A stretch of 64,000 bases of DNA from Selenomonadales bacterium (lineage in GTDB: Bacteria; Bacillota; Negativicutes; Sporomusales; UBA7701): assembly GCA_029975165.1 (NCBI GenBank), contig JARKPR010000033.1:33160-97159 (forward strand), written 5' to 3'. The position numbers and the translations under genes are program-made. Position 1 is the stretch's first letter. Each line of letters opens with the position of its first letter. The notes beneath the pieces were generated by a model. It worked only from the letters and a program-made list of their open reading frames with translations. It searched no databases and was not told the origin of the DNA. Positions 35,293 through 44,989 of the stretch are shown here, piece after piece.

Positions 35293-36423
35293 ATGGACAA
35301 GAGGCGCATCATGGCACTGGCACTGGCCTGCCTGCTCACCCTCGGCAGCTCTTTGCCCGTGCTCGCCGACGAAATCGAAGACCACCAGCGTCAGCTCGAA
35401 GACATCCAGCAACAGATGCAGCAGCGCCAGCAGAAAGCCGCCGAAGCCCAGCGCCAGGTCAGCAGCTTCTCCGAACAGCTCCGCCTCATCCAGGCTGATC
35501 TAGACAACGCCACCGCCGAATACGACGCCATCCAGTCGCGGCGGGCCTACATAGAGCAGCAGATCACCCTCAACGCCGACATCCTCGCCAAAACCGAAAA
35601 AAGCCTCGCCGAGCGGACCAAGATCCTCAACAAACGCATCCGCGACATCTACGAAAACGGCCAGGTCAGCTACCTCGACGTCCTCCTCGGCGCCACCGAC
35701 TTCCGCGACTTCACCACCCGCGCCGACCTCCTCAAGCGCGTCCTCGCCCAGGACGCCGCCCTCATCACCAAAGTCCGCGCCGAGCGCGCCCTCATAGCCC
35801 AGAAAAAAGCCGAGCTCGAGCGCGACCGCGCCGCCGTCATCGAACTCGAAAAAGTCGCCGCCGCCCAAAAAGCGGTCGTCGAAAACCGCCGCAACGAGCG
35901 CCGGACCGTCCTCGACTCCGCCGTCTACCAGCGCGACGTCAACGAGCGGGCCTACCAGGAACTCCTCGACACCTCCCGCCGCATCGAGCAAATGATCCGC
36001 AGCATCAAATCAGGCGACCGCGCCGCCACCGGCGCCACCGGCAGCATGATCTGGCCCATCACCGGCCCCATCACCTCGCCCTTCGGCTGGCGCACCCATC
36101 CCATCTTCGGCACCGCCCGCTACCACAGCGGCCTAGACATCGGCGCCGACTACGGCGACCCCATCCGCGCGGCCGACGGCGGCATCGTCATCTCCGCCGA
36201 CTGGCTGGGCGGCTACGGCTACGCCGTCATCATCGACCACGGCGGCGGCCTCTCCAGCCTCTACGGCCACAACAGCGAACTCCTCGTCAGCGAAGGCCAG
36301 CGCGTCTACAAAGGCCAGATCATCGCCCGCGCCGGCTCCACCGGCTACTCCACCGGCCCCCACTGCCACTTCGAAGTCCGCCTGAACGGCTCGCCCGTCA
36401 GCCCGCTCAACTATTTGCCCTGA
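35293..36423 (+). CDS. EnvC/PcsB-like coiled-coil M23 peptidoglycan hydrolase
   Basis: A 376-residue exported protein with a signal peptide (MALALACLLTLGSSLPVLA), a long coiled coil (about 30-245, e.g. QRQLEDIQQQMQQRQQKAAE) and a C-terminal LytM domain. The zinc ligands are present: HSGLDIG (H278, D282) and HCHFEVR (H357/H359 region), so it may be active rather than a degenerate activator. Its position directly after ftsEX points to hydrolase control at division. Confidence 0.9.
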   Translation: MDKRRIMALALACLLTLGSSLPVLADEIEDHQRQLEDIQQQMQQRQQKAAEAQRQVSSFSEQLRLIQADLDNATAEYDAIQSRRAYIEQQITLNADILAKTEKSLAERTKILNKRIRDIYENGQVSYLDVLLGATDFRDFTTRADLLKRVLAQDAALITKVRAERALIAQKKAELERDRAAVIELEKVAAAQKAVVENRRNERRTVLDSAVYQRDVNERAYQELLDTSRRIEQMIRSIKSGDRAATGATGSMIWPITGPITSPFGWRTHPIFGTARYHSGLDIGADYGDPIRAADGGIVISADWLGGYGYAVIIDHGGGLSSLYGHNSELLVSEGQRVYKGQIIARAGSTGYSTGPHCHFEVRLNGSPVSPLNYLP

Positions 36424-36498
36424 GGCGAATAGGCGGCCGGGATTCTACATATAGTTAACGGGAGATTGCTGTCGCAAATGCGAATAGAGGTGTAGATC

Positions 36499-37671
36499 TT
36501 GTCCAAGCGTCGCCTTATCTTCGGGGCCGCCATACTCGTGGCGGCCACCTTCCTCCTGACCTCCTGGCTGTACCTCTCCCTTCTCCAGGCCTGGACCGGC
36601 GACGCCAAAAACGCCGTCAAGCTCTTCCGGGTCATCCAGCAGGTCAGATCCCGCTACGTCGAAGACATCCCGCTAGAGGTGCTCATGGACGGGGCCATCA
36701 AAGGCGCCGTCGGCTCCCTGGGCGACCCCCACTCCGTCTACATGGACAAACGCATGTACCGCGAATTCATGATCGAAACCGAAGGCTCCTTCAGCGGCGT
36801 CGGCATCGTCATCGGCGTCAAAGACAAAATCCTCACCGTCGTCTCGCCCATCGAAGGCACCCCCGGCGACAAAGCCGGCATCAAAAGCGGCGACCAGATC
36901 ATGAAAATCAACGGCCAGGACACCAAAGACATGGCCCTCGACGAAGCCGTCGGCAAAATCCGCGGCCCCGAAGGCACCCAGGTCACCCTCACCATCCGCC
37001 GCGGCCAGGACAGCAAAGACTACGCCCTCACCCGCTCCAACATCCAGCTCAAAACCGTCACAGGCAAAATGCTGGAGGGCAACCTCGCCTACATCCGCCT
37101 CTCCATGTTCAACGAACAGACCGGCGCCGACTTCGCCCGCAAATACCAGGAACTCGAACAGCAAGGCATGAAAGCCATCATCCTCGACCTCAGAGACAAC
37201 CCCGGCGGCCTGCTCGGCGAAAGCGTCAAAGTCGCCGGCCGCCTCGTCCCCAAAGGCCCCGTCGTCTCCGTCGTCCAAAGGAGCGGCGAACGCGAAGTCC
37301 ACACCTCCAACCTCCAAGCCGTCAAATACCCGCTCGTCGTCCTCGTCAACGGCGGCAGCGCCAGCGCCTCCGAAATCGTCGCCGGCGCCGTCCAGGACAC
37401 TAAAGCCGGCACCCTCGTCGGCACCAAGACCTTCGGCAAAGGCTCCGTCCAGGCCGTCCTCAACCCCTTCGCCGGCCTGCCCGTCAACTGGGGCGACGGC
37501 ACCGCCATCAAGCTCACCATCGCCAAATACTACACCCCCGCCGACCGCTCCATCAACGGCACCGGCATCGACCCCGACATCGTCGTCGAACCCCCGCCCG
37601 ACAAAGACACCAGCGGCAAAGACCCCCAGCTCGACAAAGCCGTCGAAATCCTCAAAAACAAAATAAAATAA
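36499..37671 (+). CDS. ctpA: C-terminal processing peptidase (S41, CtpA-like)
   Basis: A 390-residue protease with an N-terminal signal anchor (LIFGAAILVAATFLLTSWLY), a PDZ domain (about 90-175, GVGIVIGVKDKILTVVSPIE) and the S41 catalytic domain. The nucleophile is in NGGSASASEIVAGAVQD and the lysine in GTKTFGKGSVQ. Start is TTG at 36499, with AGAGGTG six bases upstream. Such enzymes trim wall hydrolases or sporulation regulators, which fits the FtsEX-hydrolase neighbours. Confidence 0.93.
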   Translation: MSKRRLIFGAAILVAATFLLTSWLYLSLLQAWTGDAKNAVKLFRVIQQVRSRYVEDIPLEVLMDGAIKGAVGSLGDPHSVYMDKRMYREFMIETEGSFSGVGIVIGVKDKILTVVSPIEGTPGDKAGIKSGDQIMKINGQDTKDMALDEAVGKIRGPEGTQVTLTIRRGQDSKDYALTRSNIQLKTVTGKMLEGNLAYIRLSMFNEQTGADFARKYQELEQQGMKAIILDLRDNPGGLLGESVKVAGRLVPKGPVVSVVQRSGEREVHTSNLQAVKYPLVVLVNGGSASASEIVAGAVQDTKAGTLVGTKTFGKGSVQAVLNPFAGLPVNWGDGTAIKLTIAKYYTPADRSINGTGIDPDIVVEPPPDKDTSGKDPQLDKAVEILKNKIK

Positions 37672-37680
37672 TCGACCCGG

Positions 37681-37714
37681 CCCGGCCTTTCACAAGGACC
37701 AGGCCGGGTTTATT
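37681..37714 (+). terminator. intrinsic terminator after ctpA
   Basis: Perfect stem CCCGGCCT / AGGCCGGG with a 12-base loop, followed by TTTATT. Confidence 0.7.
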
Positions 37715-37762
37715 CCTATTCGCACCGCGCCATCGCTCCCCGGTCAACGCCCCCGCCCGACC

Positions 37763-37791
37763 TTGGCTTATCGGCCGAAGTCGGGTATAAT
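37763..37791 (+). promoter_or_regulatory. sigma-A promoter of the ABC-F gene
   Basis: TTGGCT, 17-base spacer, perfect TATAAT. The leader would be about 50 bases. Confidence 0.6.
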
Positions 37792-37847
37792 TCTTTTATA
37801 CGCGGTCTCGACGCCGCAATACATACACCGCCCCCCCGAGGTGAACC

Positions 37848-39719
37848 ATGGCCACCCTGTCCGCCGACAAGCTCGGCAAAGCATACGGCGCCGACGAAAT
37901 CTTCCGCGACGTCGCCTTCGAAATCCAGGCCGGCGAAAAAGTCGGCCTCATCGGCGCCAACGGCGCCGGCAAAACCACCCTCATGCGCTGCCTCCTCGGG
38001 CTCGAGACCCCCGACGGCGGCCACGTCCGCCTCACCGCCGGCGCCACCGTCGGCTACGTCGAGCAGCAGACCGCCGCCGGCCGGGCCACCATCGGCGAAT
38101 ACCTCGCCGAAGCCTACCGGGACGTCATCGACTGCCGGCAGCGGCTGCAGGACACCGAGCGGCGCATGGCCGCCGAACAAGACCAAACCGCCCTCGCCGC
38201 CCTCATGGCCGCCTACGCCGCCGACACCGCCTACTTCGAAACCCACGGCGGCTACCGCTACCAGAGCGACATCCGCCGCATCGCCTTCGGCCTCGGCTTC
38301 ACCGACGACGACTTCGCCCGCCCGGCCGCCACCCTGTCCGGCGGCCAGCAGACCCGCCTCAACCTCGCCCGCGCCCTCTGCCGCCAGCCCGACTTCCTCT
38401 TCCTCGACGAGCCCACTAACCACCTCGACACCGTCATGGTTGAATGGTTGGAAGAATACCTCCAGACCTACGCCGGCAGCGTCTTCATCATCTCCCACGA
38501 CCGCTACTTCCTCGACAACACCGTCGGCCGCATCCTCGCCCTCGACGGCGGGCGGCTCACCGCCTGGCACGGCAACTACAGCCGCTACCTCGAGCAAAAG
38601 GCCCACGCCGACGAAGCCCTCCTCAGCGCCTACGAAAAACAGCAGCGCCAGATAGCCAAAACCGAAGAATACATCCGCCGCTACAAAGCCGGCGTCAAGG
38701 CCAAGCAGGCCCGGGGCCGCCAGTCGCAATTGGGCCGCCTCGAACGCATCGAACTCATGCGCCGGGACAAAGTGCTCGCCTTCGACCTGCCCGCCCCGGC
38801 CGAATGCGCCGACCGCGTCGCCGAACTCCTCGAAGCCTCCGCCGGCTACGGCGGCGATCCCGTCTTCGCCGGCCAGTCGCTGCTCGTCCGGCGGGGCGAA
38901 GCCGTCGCCATCGTCGGCCCCAACGGCGCCGGCAAAACCACCCTCCTCAAGCTGCTCGCCGGCGAACTCGAGCCCACCGCCGGCCGCATTAAGCTCGGCA
39001 GCCGCGTGCGCATCGGCTACTTCGCCCAGCAGCACGAAAACCTCACCGGCGCCGGCACCCTCATCGACGCGCTCACCTACGGCTTCGGCCTCGGCGAAGA
39101 GCGGGCCCGCGGCCTCCTCGGCCACTTCCTCTTCTGCGGCGACGACGTCTTCAAGCGCGTCGGCGACCTCAGCGGCGGCGAAAAAGCCCGCCTCGCCCTC
39201 CTCCACCTCATGCTCTCCGGCGCCAACCTCCTCCTCCTCGACGAACCCACCAACCACCTCGACATCGCCGCCAAAGAAGCCGTCGAAACCGCCCTGGCCG
39301 TCTTCCCCGGCACCATCGTCGCCGTCTCCCACGACCGCTACTTCCTCGACAAAGTCGCCGGCCGCGTCGTCGAACTCGACAACGGCCGCCTTACCGAATA
39401 CCTCGGCAACTACAGCGACTACCGCCGCGAAAAACAGCTCGCTGCCCGCCGCGCCGCCGCCCGGGCCCCGGCCGCCAAACCGGACGCCGCCGCCAAGCCG
39501 GCGAAAAAACGGCCCCCCGACGCCGCCAAGGCCGCCCGCAGGCTCGAAGAAGAAATCGCCGGCCTCGAAGCCGCCCTCGCCGCCTGCGAAGCCAACCTCA
39601 ACGACCTCGCTACCCACAGCGACCCGGACGCTTCCCGCCGCGCCGCCGACGCCTACGCCGCCTGCCAGGCCGAGTTAGACGCGAAATACGAGCAGTGGCT
39701 CGCCCTCACCGAACAGTAA
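37848..39719 (+). CDS. ABC-F family ATPase
   Basis: A 623-residue soluble protein with two ABC domains: Walker A GANGAGKTTLMRCL and GPNGAGKTTLLKLL, signatures LSGGQQTRLNLARAL and LSGGEKARLALLHLM, and Walker B FLFLDEPTNHLD and LLLLDEPTNHLD. The linker between them (YIRRYKAGVKAKQARGRQSQ) is the ABC-F ribosome-contacting segment, and a C-terminal coiled coil ends the protein. ABC-F proteins act on the ribosome E site, in stalling relief or antibiotic protection. The subtype cannot be fixed here. Confidence 0.92.
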   Translation: MATLSADKLGKAYGADEIFRDVAFEIQAGEKVGLIGANGAGKTTLMRCLLGLETPDGGHVRLTAGATVGYVEQQTAAGRATIGEYLAEAYRDVIDCRQRLQDTERRMAAEQDQTALAALMAAYAADTAYFETHGGYRYQSDIRRIAFGLGFTDDDFARPAATLSGGQQTRLNLARALCRQPDFLFLDEPTNHLDTVMVEWLEEYLQTYAGSVFIISHDRYFLDNTVGRILALDGGRLTAWHGNYSRYLEQKAHADEALLSAYEKQQRQIAKTEEYIRRYKAGVKAKQARGRQSQLGRLERIELMRRDKVLAFDLPAPAECADRVAELLEASAGYGGDPVFAGQSLLVRRGEAVAIVGPNGAGKTTLLKLLAGELEPTAGRIKLGSRVRIGYFAQQHENLTGAGTLIDALTYGFGLGEERARGLLGHFLFCGDDVFKRVGDLSGGEKARLALLHLMLSGANLLLLDEPTNHLDIAAKEAVETALAVFPGTIVAVSHDRYFLDKVAGRVVELDNGRLTEYLGNYSDYRREKQLAARRAAARAPAAKPDAAAKPAKKRPPDAAKAARRLEEEIAGLEAALAACEANLNDLATHSDPDASRRAADAYAACQAELDAKYEQWLALTEQ

Positions 39720-39755
39720 CCAGGACTGATTCCTGACCCGAAAGGAGAATATGCC

Positions 39756-41372
39756 ATGCCGACTTTGGCCGAACAACTGGCCCAATCCCTCCACGCCCTG
39801 GGGGTCAGATACGCCTTCGGCATCCCCGGCGGCCCGTCCATCCCCTACATGGAGGCCATGCGCACCAGCGGCATAAAATTCGTCCTCACCGCCAACGAAC
39901 AAAGCGCCGGCATGATGGCCGACATCTGCGGCCGCCTCACCGGCATCCCCGGCGTCTGCCACGCCACCTTCGGCCCCGGCGCCACCAACCTCGCCACAGG
40001 GGTAGGGGGGGCGCTCCTCGACCGCTCGCCCCTCCTCGCCTTCACCACCGAAGTAAAAGCCGCCGACCGCGGCCGCAAAGTCCAGATGAACATCGACCAC
40101 CAGGCGCTCTACAAACCGCTCACCAAATGGACCACGCGCCTGTCCGGCGGCAACTTCAGGGAAACGCTCGCTACCGCCTTCAGCATCGCCACCGCCGAAA
40201 TGCCGGGCCCCGTACACATCGGCCTGCCCGCCGACATCGACGGCGAAATCCTCGACCCCGCCGCCGCTGTCGCCGGCTTCGACCAAACCGTCCTCCCGCC
40301 GCCCGCCCCCCAAGCGCTGGCCGCCGCCGCCGCCCTGCTGCAAAAAGCCAGGCGACCCGTCCTGGCCATCGGGCTCACGGCCGCGCGCCTCGGCCTGCAC
40401 GAGCAAATCCGCCGCTTCGTCGCCGCCAACAACATCCCCGTCGTCCTCACCCCCATGGCCAAAGGCATCATCGCCGCCACCCATCCCTGCTACGCCGGCG
40501 TCCTCTTCCACGCCGGCAGCGACCTCGTCGCCGCCGTCTACCGCCAGGCCGACCTCGTCGTCGGCCTCGGCTACGACCCCGTCGAATTCAACTACGAGTC
40601 GTGGATGCCCGCCGTGCCGCTCCTCCATATCGACACCCAGCCGGCCGACATCACCGCCGACCAAGCCATCGCCGGCGAAGTCACCGGCGACCTCGCCGCC
40701 GCCCTCGGACACCTAAGTAGCTTATCGCTGCCGCGCTACGCCTGGGACCTGGACGAAATCGCCGCCACCAGGCGGAAAGTCTTCCAGGCGCTTGTCCCCC
40801 CCAGCGACGCCTTCACCCCCTCCCAAGCCCTCGCCGTCCTCCGGGACGTCCTGCCCGCCGACGGCATCGTCACCGGCGACGTCGGCGCCCACCTCCACCT
40901 CCTGGGCCAGCTGTGGAAAGTCGACGCGCCCCAGCGCTTCATCATCACCAACGGCTGGTCCACCATGGGCTTCGGCATCCCCGCGGCCATCGGCGCCAAA
41001 CTCTGCCGGCCGGCCAGCGCCGTGGCCTGCGTCACCGGCGACGGCGGCTTCCTCATGAACTGCGGCGAACTCATGACCGCCCGCCGCCTGGGGCTGGGCG
41101 TCACCGTCGTCGTCCTCTGCGACCGCAGCCTCAGCCTCATCGAAGTCAAGCAAAAGCGCAAATCCGTCCCCCCCTACGCCACCGCCGACCTCTACCAAGG
41201 CGAATACTTCGCCGCCGGCCAATTCCTCGGCGTCCCCGTCCTCCCGGCCCGCGACCCGGCCGAAATGCGCGCCGCCCTGCAAACGGCCCTCGCTGCCGCC
41301 GGCCCCGCCATCGTCGCCGCCGTCGTCGACGGCTCGGTCTACGACAATCTGATTGCAAGGAGCTACAAATAG
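39756..41372 (+). CDS. thiamine diphosphate-dependent enzyme, acetolactate-synthase-like
   Basis: A 538-residue three-domain TPP enzyme. The catalytic Glu is in VLTANEQSAGMMAD, the FAD/core domain follows, and the C-terminal TPP motif is GDGGFLMNCGELMTARRLGL. The fold matches acetolactate synthase, benzoylformate decarboxylase and oxalyl-CoA decarboxylase relatives. No regulatory subunit gene is adjacent and FAD use is unclear, so a catabolic carboligase or decarboxylase is as likely as isoleucine-valine synthesis. The homoserine dehydrogenase gene begins one base after its stop, which implies one operon. Confidence 0.85.
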   Translation: MPTLAEQLAQSLHALGVRYAFGIPGGPSIPYMEAMRTSGIKFVLTANEQSAGMMADICGRLTGIPGVCHATFGPGATNLATGVGGALLDRSPLLAFTTEVKAADRGRKVQMNIDHQALYKPLTKWTTRLSGGNFRETLATAFSIATAEMPGPVHIGLPADIDGEILDPAAAVAGFDQTVLPPPAPQALAAAAALLQKARRPVLAIGLTAARLGLHEQIRRFVAANNIPVVLTPMAKGIIAATHPCYAGVLFHAGSDLVAAVYRQADLVVGLGYDPVEFNYESWMPAVPLLHIDTQPADITADQAIAGEVTGDLAAALGHLSSLSLPRYAWDLDEIAATRRKVFQALVPPSDAFTPSQALAVLRDVLPADGIVTGDVGAHLHLLGQLWKVDAPQRFIITNGWSTMGFGIPAAIGAKLCRPASAVACVTGDGGFLMNCGELMTARRLGLGVTVVVLCDRSLSLIEVKQKRKSVPPYATADLYQGEYFAAGQFLGVPVLPARDPAEMRAALQTALAAAGPAIVAAVVDGSVYDNLIARSYK

Positions 41373-41373
41373 G

Positions 41374-42429
41374 ATGAAAACCAAACGCATCATCCTCTGC
41401 GGCCTGGGGAGAGTGGGCCATGCCTTCCTCCGGCTCGTCGCCGAGCGCGGCCCGGCCGTAGCCGAACAATACGGGCTCGACCTCCAAATCGGCGGCGTCG
41501 TCGACCTCGGCGGCGCGGCCATCGCCCCCGCCGGCCCCCTGCCCCTGGATGACTTTCTCGCCCACACCCAGGCCGGGGGTCGGCCCGAAGCCTTCCCCGG
41601 CTACGGCCGGAGCGGCCTGGCCGGCGTCGACGCCATCAGCGGCCACGACTTCGACATCCTCGTCGAAACCACGCCCACCAACCTGCAGGACGGCGGCCCG
41701 GCCTACCAGTTCGTCACCGCCGCCATCGGCAAAAGCATGGACATCGTCGCCGCCAACAAAGGCCCCTTCGTCCTCCACTTCGCCCGCCTCAAAGAGCTCG
41801 CCGCCCGGAGCGGCAGCCGCCTCTTCATCAGCGCCGCCACCGGCGCCGCCCTGCCCACCCTCGACGTCGGCAAATTCAGCGTCGCCGGCGCCGGCATCAC
41901 CGCCATCGAAGGCATATTGAACGGCACCACCAACTTCATCCTCACCAAAATGTACCGCGAGAAAACCTCCTACGCCGACGCCCTCAAAGAAGCCCAGGCC
42001 ATGGGCATCGCCGAAACCGACCCCACCCTCGACGTCGCAGGCTACGACACCCGCAACAAACTCGTCCTCATCGCCAACACCCTCCTCGCCGGCAGCTTCG
42101 GCATCGGCGACGTGCCGGTGCAGGGCATCACCGCCATCACCTACGGCGACATCAAGCGCGGCGTACGCGACGGCCAGGCCCTCAAGCTCGTCGCCACGGC
42201 TACGGTCGAAAACGGCCAAACAACCCTCGCCGTCGGCCCGAAATACATCGACGCCAGCCATCCCCTGGCAGCCGTCAACTTCGCCGAAAAAGGCATCACC
42301 TACACCACCGACACCATGGGCCAGATCACCGTCCTCGGCGGCAAAAGCTCCCCCCAAGGCGCCGCCGCCGCGCTCCTCAAGGACGTCATCCATACCCACA
42401 TGTTCTCGAACGAAAGCCGGCGGCAATAG
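41374..42429 (+). CDS. homoserine dehydrogenase-like enzyme without ACT domain
   Basis: A 351-residue NAD(P)-dependent enzyme. The dinucleotide motif GLGRVGHAFLRLV is at the N-terminus, followed by the ANKGPF segment and the catalytic-domain motifs LNGTTNFILTKM and AETDPTLDVAGYDTRNKLVL. The C-terminal ACT regulatory domain of the usual 430-residue form is missing, so it is probably not threonine-inhibited. The pairing with a TPP enzyme suggests a pathway-specific oxidoreductase acting on a homoserine-like compound. AAGGAG precedes the ATG at 41374. Confidence 0.82.
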   Translation: MKTKRIILCGLGRVGHAFLRLVAERGPAVAEQYGLDLQIGGVVDLGGAAIAPAGPLPLDDFLAHTQAGGRPEAFPGYGRSGLAGVDAISGHDFDILVETTPTNLQDGGPAYQFVTAAIGKSMDIVAANKGPFVLHFARLKELAARSGSRLFISAATGAALPTLDVGKFSVAGAGITAIEGILNGTTNFILTKMYREKTSYADALKEAQAMGIAETDPTLDVAGYDTRNKLVLIANTLLAGSFGIGDVPVQGITAITYGDIKRGVRDGQALKLVATATVENGQTTLAVGPKYIDASHPLAAVNFAEKGITYTTDTMGQITVLGGKSSPQGAAAALLKDVIHTHMFSNESRRQ

Positions 42430-42440
42430 TCGCCGGCTTT
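42413..42440 (+). terminator. hairpin spanning the stop codon of the dehydrogenase gene
   Basis: A perfect 10-bp stem AAAGCCGGCG / CGCCGGCTTT encloses the TAG stop codon in its loop. The T tail is short (TTT then CCCC), so it may be a weak terminator or attenuator between the two halves of the cluster. Confidence 0.45.
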
Positions 42441-42516
42441 CCCCTTCCGGCAGGAAAATACTGCAAAATACAGAACATCTAGCACATAAAGCCACAACAG
42501 CAAAGGGAGATCAGCC

Positions 42517-43683
42517 ATGCAGAACAAAATCCGCACCCTCGCCGCCAAGCACCACCCCGCCGTCGTCGCCCTCCGCCGCCACCTCCGCGCCCACCCCGAG
42601 CTCGGCGGCGCGGAAACCGCCACCCAGGCCAAAATCATCGACACCCTCGCCGGCCTCGGCCTCGCGCCCGCCAAAATAGCCGGCACCGGCGTCGTCGTCG
42701 ACATCCAAGGCGCCGCCAGCGGCAAAACCGTCGCCCTCCGCGCCGACATCGACGCCCTGCCCCTGCAGGACGAATGCGGCCAGCCCTACGCCTCCACCGT
42801 TGCCGGCATTTCCCACGCCTGCGGCCACGACGGCCACACCGCCGCCCTCCTCGGCGTCGCCATGGTCCTCGCCGCCATCCGCGACAACATCCCCGGCACC
42901 GTCCGCCTCCTCTTCCAGCCCAGCGAAGAAATCCTCCCCGGCGGGGCCCTCGGCATGATCGCCGCCGGGGCGCTCGCCGGCGTCGACGCCATCGCCGGCG
43001 CCCACCTGTGGCCCTCCGTCCCCGTCGGCAAAGTCCAAATCGCCCGCAGCCGCATGATGGCCTCGGCCACCGCCTTCCGCATCACCGTCCTCGGCAAAGG
43101 CGGCCACGGCTCCATGCCCCACCTGGCCGTCAGCCCCATCCTCGTCGGCAGCGAAATCCTCGCCGCCCTCCACGCCATCCCTGGCTGCAACACCGACCCC
43201 CTTGAGACGCTCGCCCTTACCGTCGGCTGCTTCCAGAGCGGCGAAGCCGAAAACATCATCCCCGACAAAGCCCTCATCAAAGGCACCCTGCGCTGCTTCG
43301 ACGAAAAACTCCGCTACGCCACCTTAGACCGCATCGAACAGCTCTGCCGCCACATCTGCGACGCCAACGGCGCCGGCCTCGCCCTCGAAAAAGTCATCGG
43401 CTACCCGCCCCTCATCAACAACCCCGCCGTCGCCGACCGGCTCATCGCCGCCGCCCGGACCGCCCTCGGCCCGGACGGCGTGGAAGTCGTCGGCCCCGTG
43501 CTGGCCTGCGAAGACTTCGCCCACTACCTCGACAAAGTTCCCGGCGCCTTCATGTTCATCGGCGCCGCCCCCCAAGGCGACATCTACCCCCTCCACCACC
43601 CGCGGTTCGACTTCGACGAACAAGCGCTGGCCGTCGGCGTCGAAGTCATGGCCAATGCCGCCCTCGGGCTGCTCGCCCCCTGA
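42517..43683 (+). CDS. M20 family amidohydrolase
   Basis: A 388-residue metal-dependent amidohydrolase of the hippurate/N-acyl amino acid hydrolase type (M20D). Metal-binding motifs are HACGHDGHTAALLGVAM, FQPSEEILPGGALGMI and GAHLWPSVPVGKVQI. The dimerisation domain sits between residues 180 and 290. It probably releases an amino acid or similar from an acylated form, which the neighbouring permease could import. AAAGGGAG precedes the ATG. Confidence 0.9.
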   Translation: MQNKIRTLAAKHHPAVVALRRHLRAHPELGGAETATQAKIIDTLAGLGLAPAKIAGTGVVVDIQGAASGKTVALRADIDALPLQDECGQPYASTVAGISHACGHDGHTAALLGVAMVLAAIRDNIPGTVRLLFQPSEEILPGGALGMIAAGALAGVDAIAGAHLWPSVPVGKVQIARSRMMASATAFRITVLGKGGHGSMPHLAVSPILVGSEILAALHAIPGCNTDPLETLALTVGCFQSGEAENIIPDKALIKGTLRCFDEKLRYATLDRIEQLCRHICDANGAGLALEKVIGYPPLINNPAVADRLIAAARTALGPDGVEVVGPVLACEDFAHYLDKVPGAFMFIGAAPQGDIYPLHHPRFDFDEQALAVGVEVMANAALGLLAP

Positions 43684-43718
43684 CCGCCTGCGGCAAGGAA
43701 ACAACGGGAGGTTCGACA

Positions 43719-44972
43719 ATGGACAACCACAAACCCCTCGGCTTCTGGCGGCTGAGGTACACCATCCTCGTAATCATCATCCTCGGCTGGATTTTCTCCT
43801 TCCTCGACCGCATGGTCATGAGCCTGGCCCTGCCCTTCGTCGGCAAAGAATTCGCCCTCGACGCCACCGGCCAGGGGGCCATCCTCAGCGCCTTCTTCGC
43901 CGGCTACGCCCTCTTCCAGATCCCCGGCGGCTACCTCGCCGACCGGTTCGGCTCGCGGCGGACCATGTCCGCCGGCATCGCCTGGTGGTCGGCCTTCACC
44001 GCCCTCACCGGCTCGATCGCCTCCTACCCCCTCATGCTCTTCTGCCGCTTCGTCTTCGGCATCGGCGAAGGCTGCTTCCCCGGCGCCTCCTTCAAAGCCG
44101 TCGCCACCTACTTCCCCTCCACCCAGAAAGGCACCGCCATCGCCGTCATGGGCACCATCAACACCCTCGGCCCGGCCATCGCCACCCTCCTCGGCGCCGG
44201 CATCATCGCCGCCTACGGCTGGCGGGCCGTCTTCATCGCCATGGGCCTGCCCGGCTTCCTCGTCGCCCTCCTCATCTGGCGGTACTACAAAGACAACCCC
44301 GCCGACCACCCCCACATGACCGGGCAGGAGCTCGCCGAGCTCGACGCGCCCGCCGCCCCGGCCGCCGCCGGCAGCAAAGTCTCCTACGGCGAAGTCCTCA
44401 AAAGCCCCGTCCTCTGGCAGATGCTCATCATCTGGTTCCTGTTCGCCATCACCTTCTGGGGCTTCATCTCCTGGCTGCCCTCCTACCTCATGAAAGCCCG
44501 CGGCTTCTCGCTCATCAGGACCGGCATCTACGGTTCGCTGCCCTTCTTCGTCGGCACCTTCGGCTCGCTCCTCGGCGGCTGGCTGTCCGACTACGTCAAG
44601 CGCGGCCGCAAATGGCTCTTCATCGCCAGCTCGGCCCTCACCGCCCTCTTCCTCTACCTCACCTTCACCGTCCCCGCCGCCGGCCTCGCCGTCCTCTACC
44701 AGTGCGTCGGCGCCTTCTTCCTCCTCTTCGCCCTCTCCTCGCTATGGGGCATCATCATCAAACAATTCCCCGCCCACATCATGGGCTCGGCCTCCGGCAC
44801 CATCAACGTCGGCAGCCAGGTCGCCGGCTTCATCTCGCCCCTCGTCATGGGCTACCTCATCGACCGCGGCCAGGGCTCGTTCGACGGCGCCTTCATCTTC
44901 CTCATCCTCGCCGTCTCCGCCTCCGCCCTCCTGGCCCTCACCATCCGCGACCGCCAGACGGCCAAGCAATAG
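43719..44972 (+). CDS. MFS transporter
   Basis: A 417-residue major facilitator with 12 predicted spans. The loop 2-3 signature is GGYLADRFGSRRTM and the sixth-span region is GWRAVFIAMGLPGFLVALLI. It resembles the anion:cation symporter group (hexuronate, phthalate, glucarate carriers), with motifs such as LGWIFSFLDRMVMSLALPFV. The substrate is likely an organic acid processed by the adjacent enzymes, but this is inferred. Confidence 0.9.
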   Translation: MDNHKPLGFWRLRYTILVIIILGWIFSFLDRMVMSLALPFVGKEFALDATGQGAILSAFFAGYALFQIPGGYLADRFGSRRTMSAGIAWWSAFTALTGSIASYPLMLFCRFVFGIGEGCFPGASFKAVATYFPSTQKGTAIAVMGTINTLGPAIATLLGAGIIAAYGWRAVFIAMGLPGFLVALLIWRYYKDNPADHPHMTGQELAELDAPAAPAAAGSKVSYGEVLKSPVLWQMLIIWFLFAITFWGFISWLPSYLMKARGFSLIRTGIYGSLPFFVGTFGSLLGGWLSDYVKRGRKWLFIASSALTALFLYLTFTVPAAGLAVLYQCVGAFFLLFALSSLWGIIIKQFPAHIMGSASGTINVGSQVAGFISPLVMGYLIDRGQGSFDGAFIFLILAVSASALLALTIRDRQTAKQ

Positions 44973-44989
44973 GGGAGGGGAGACGCAAA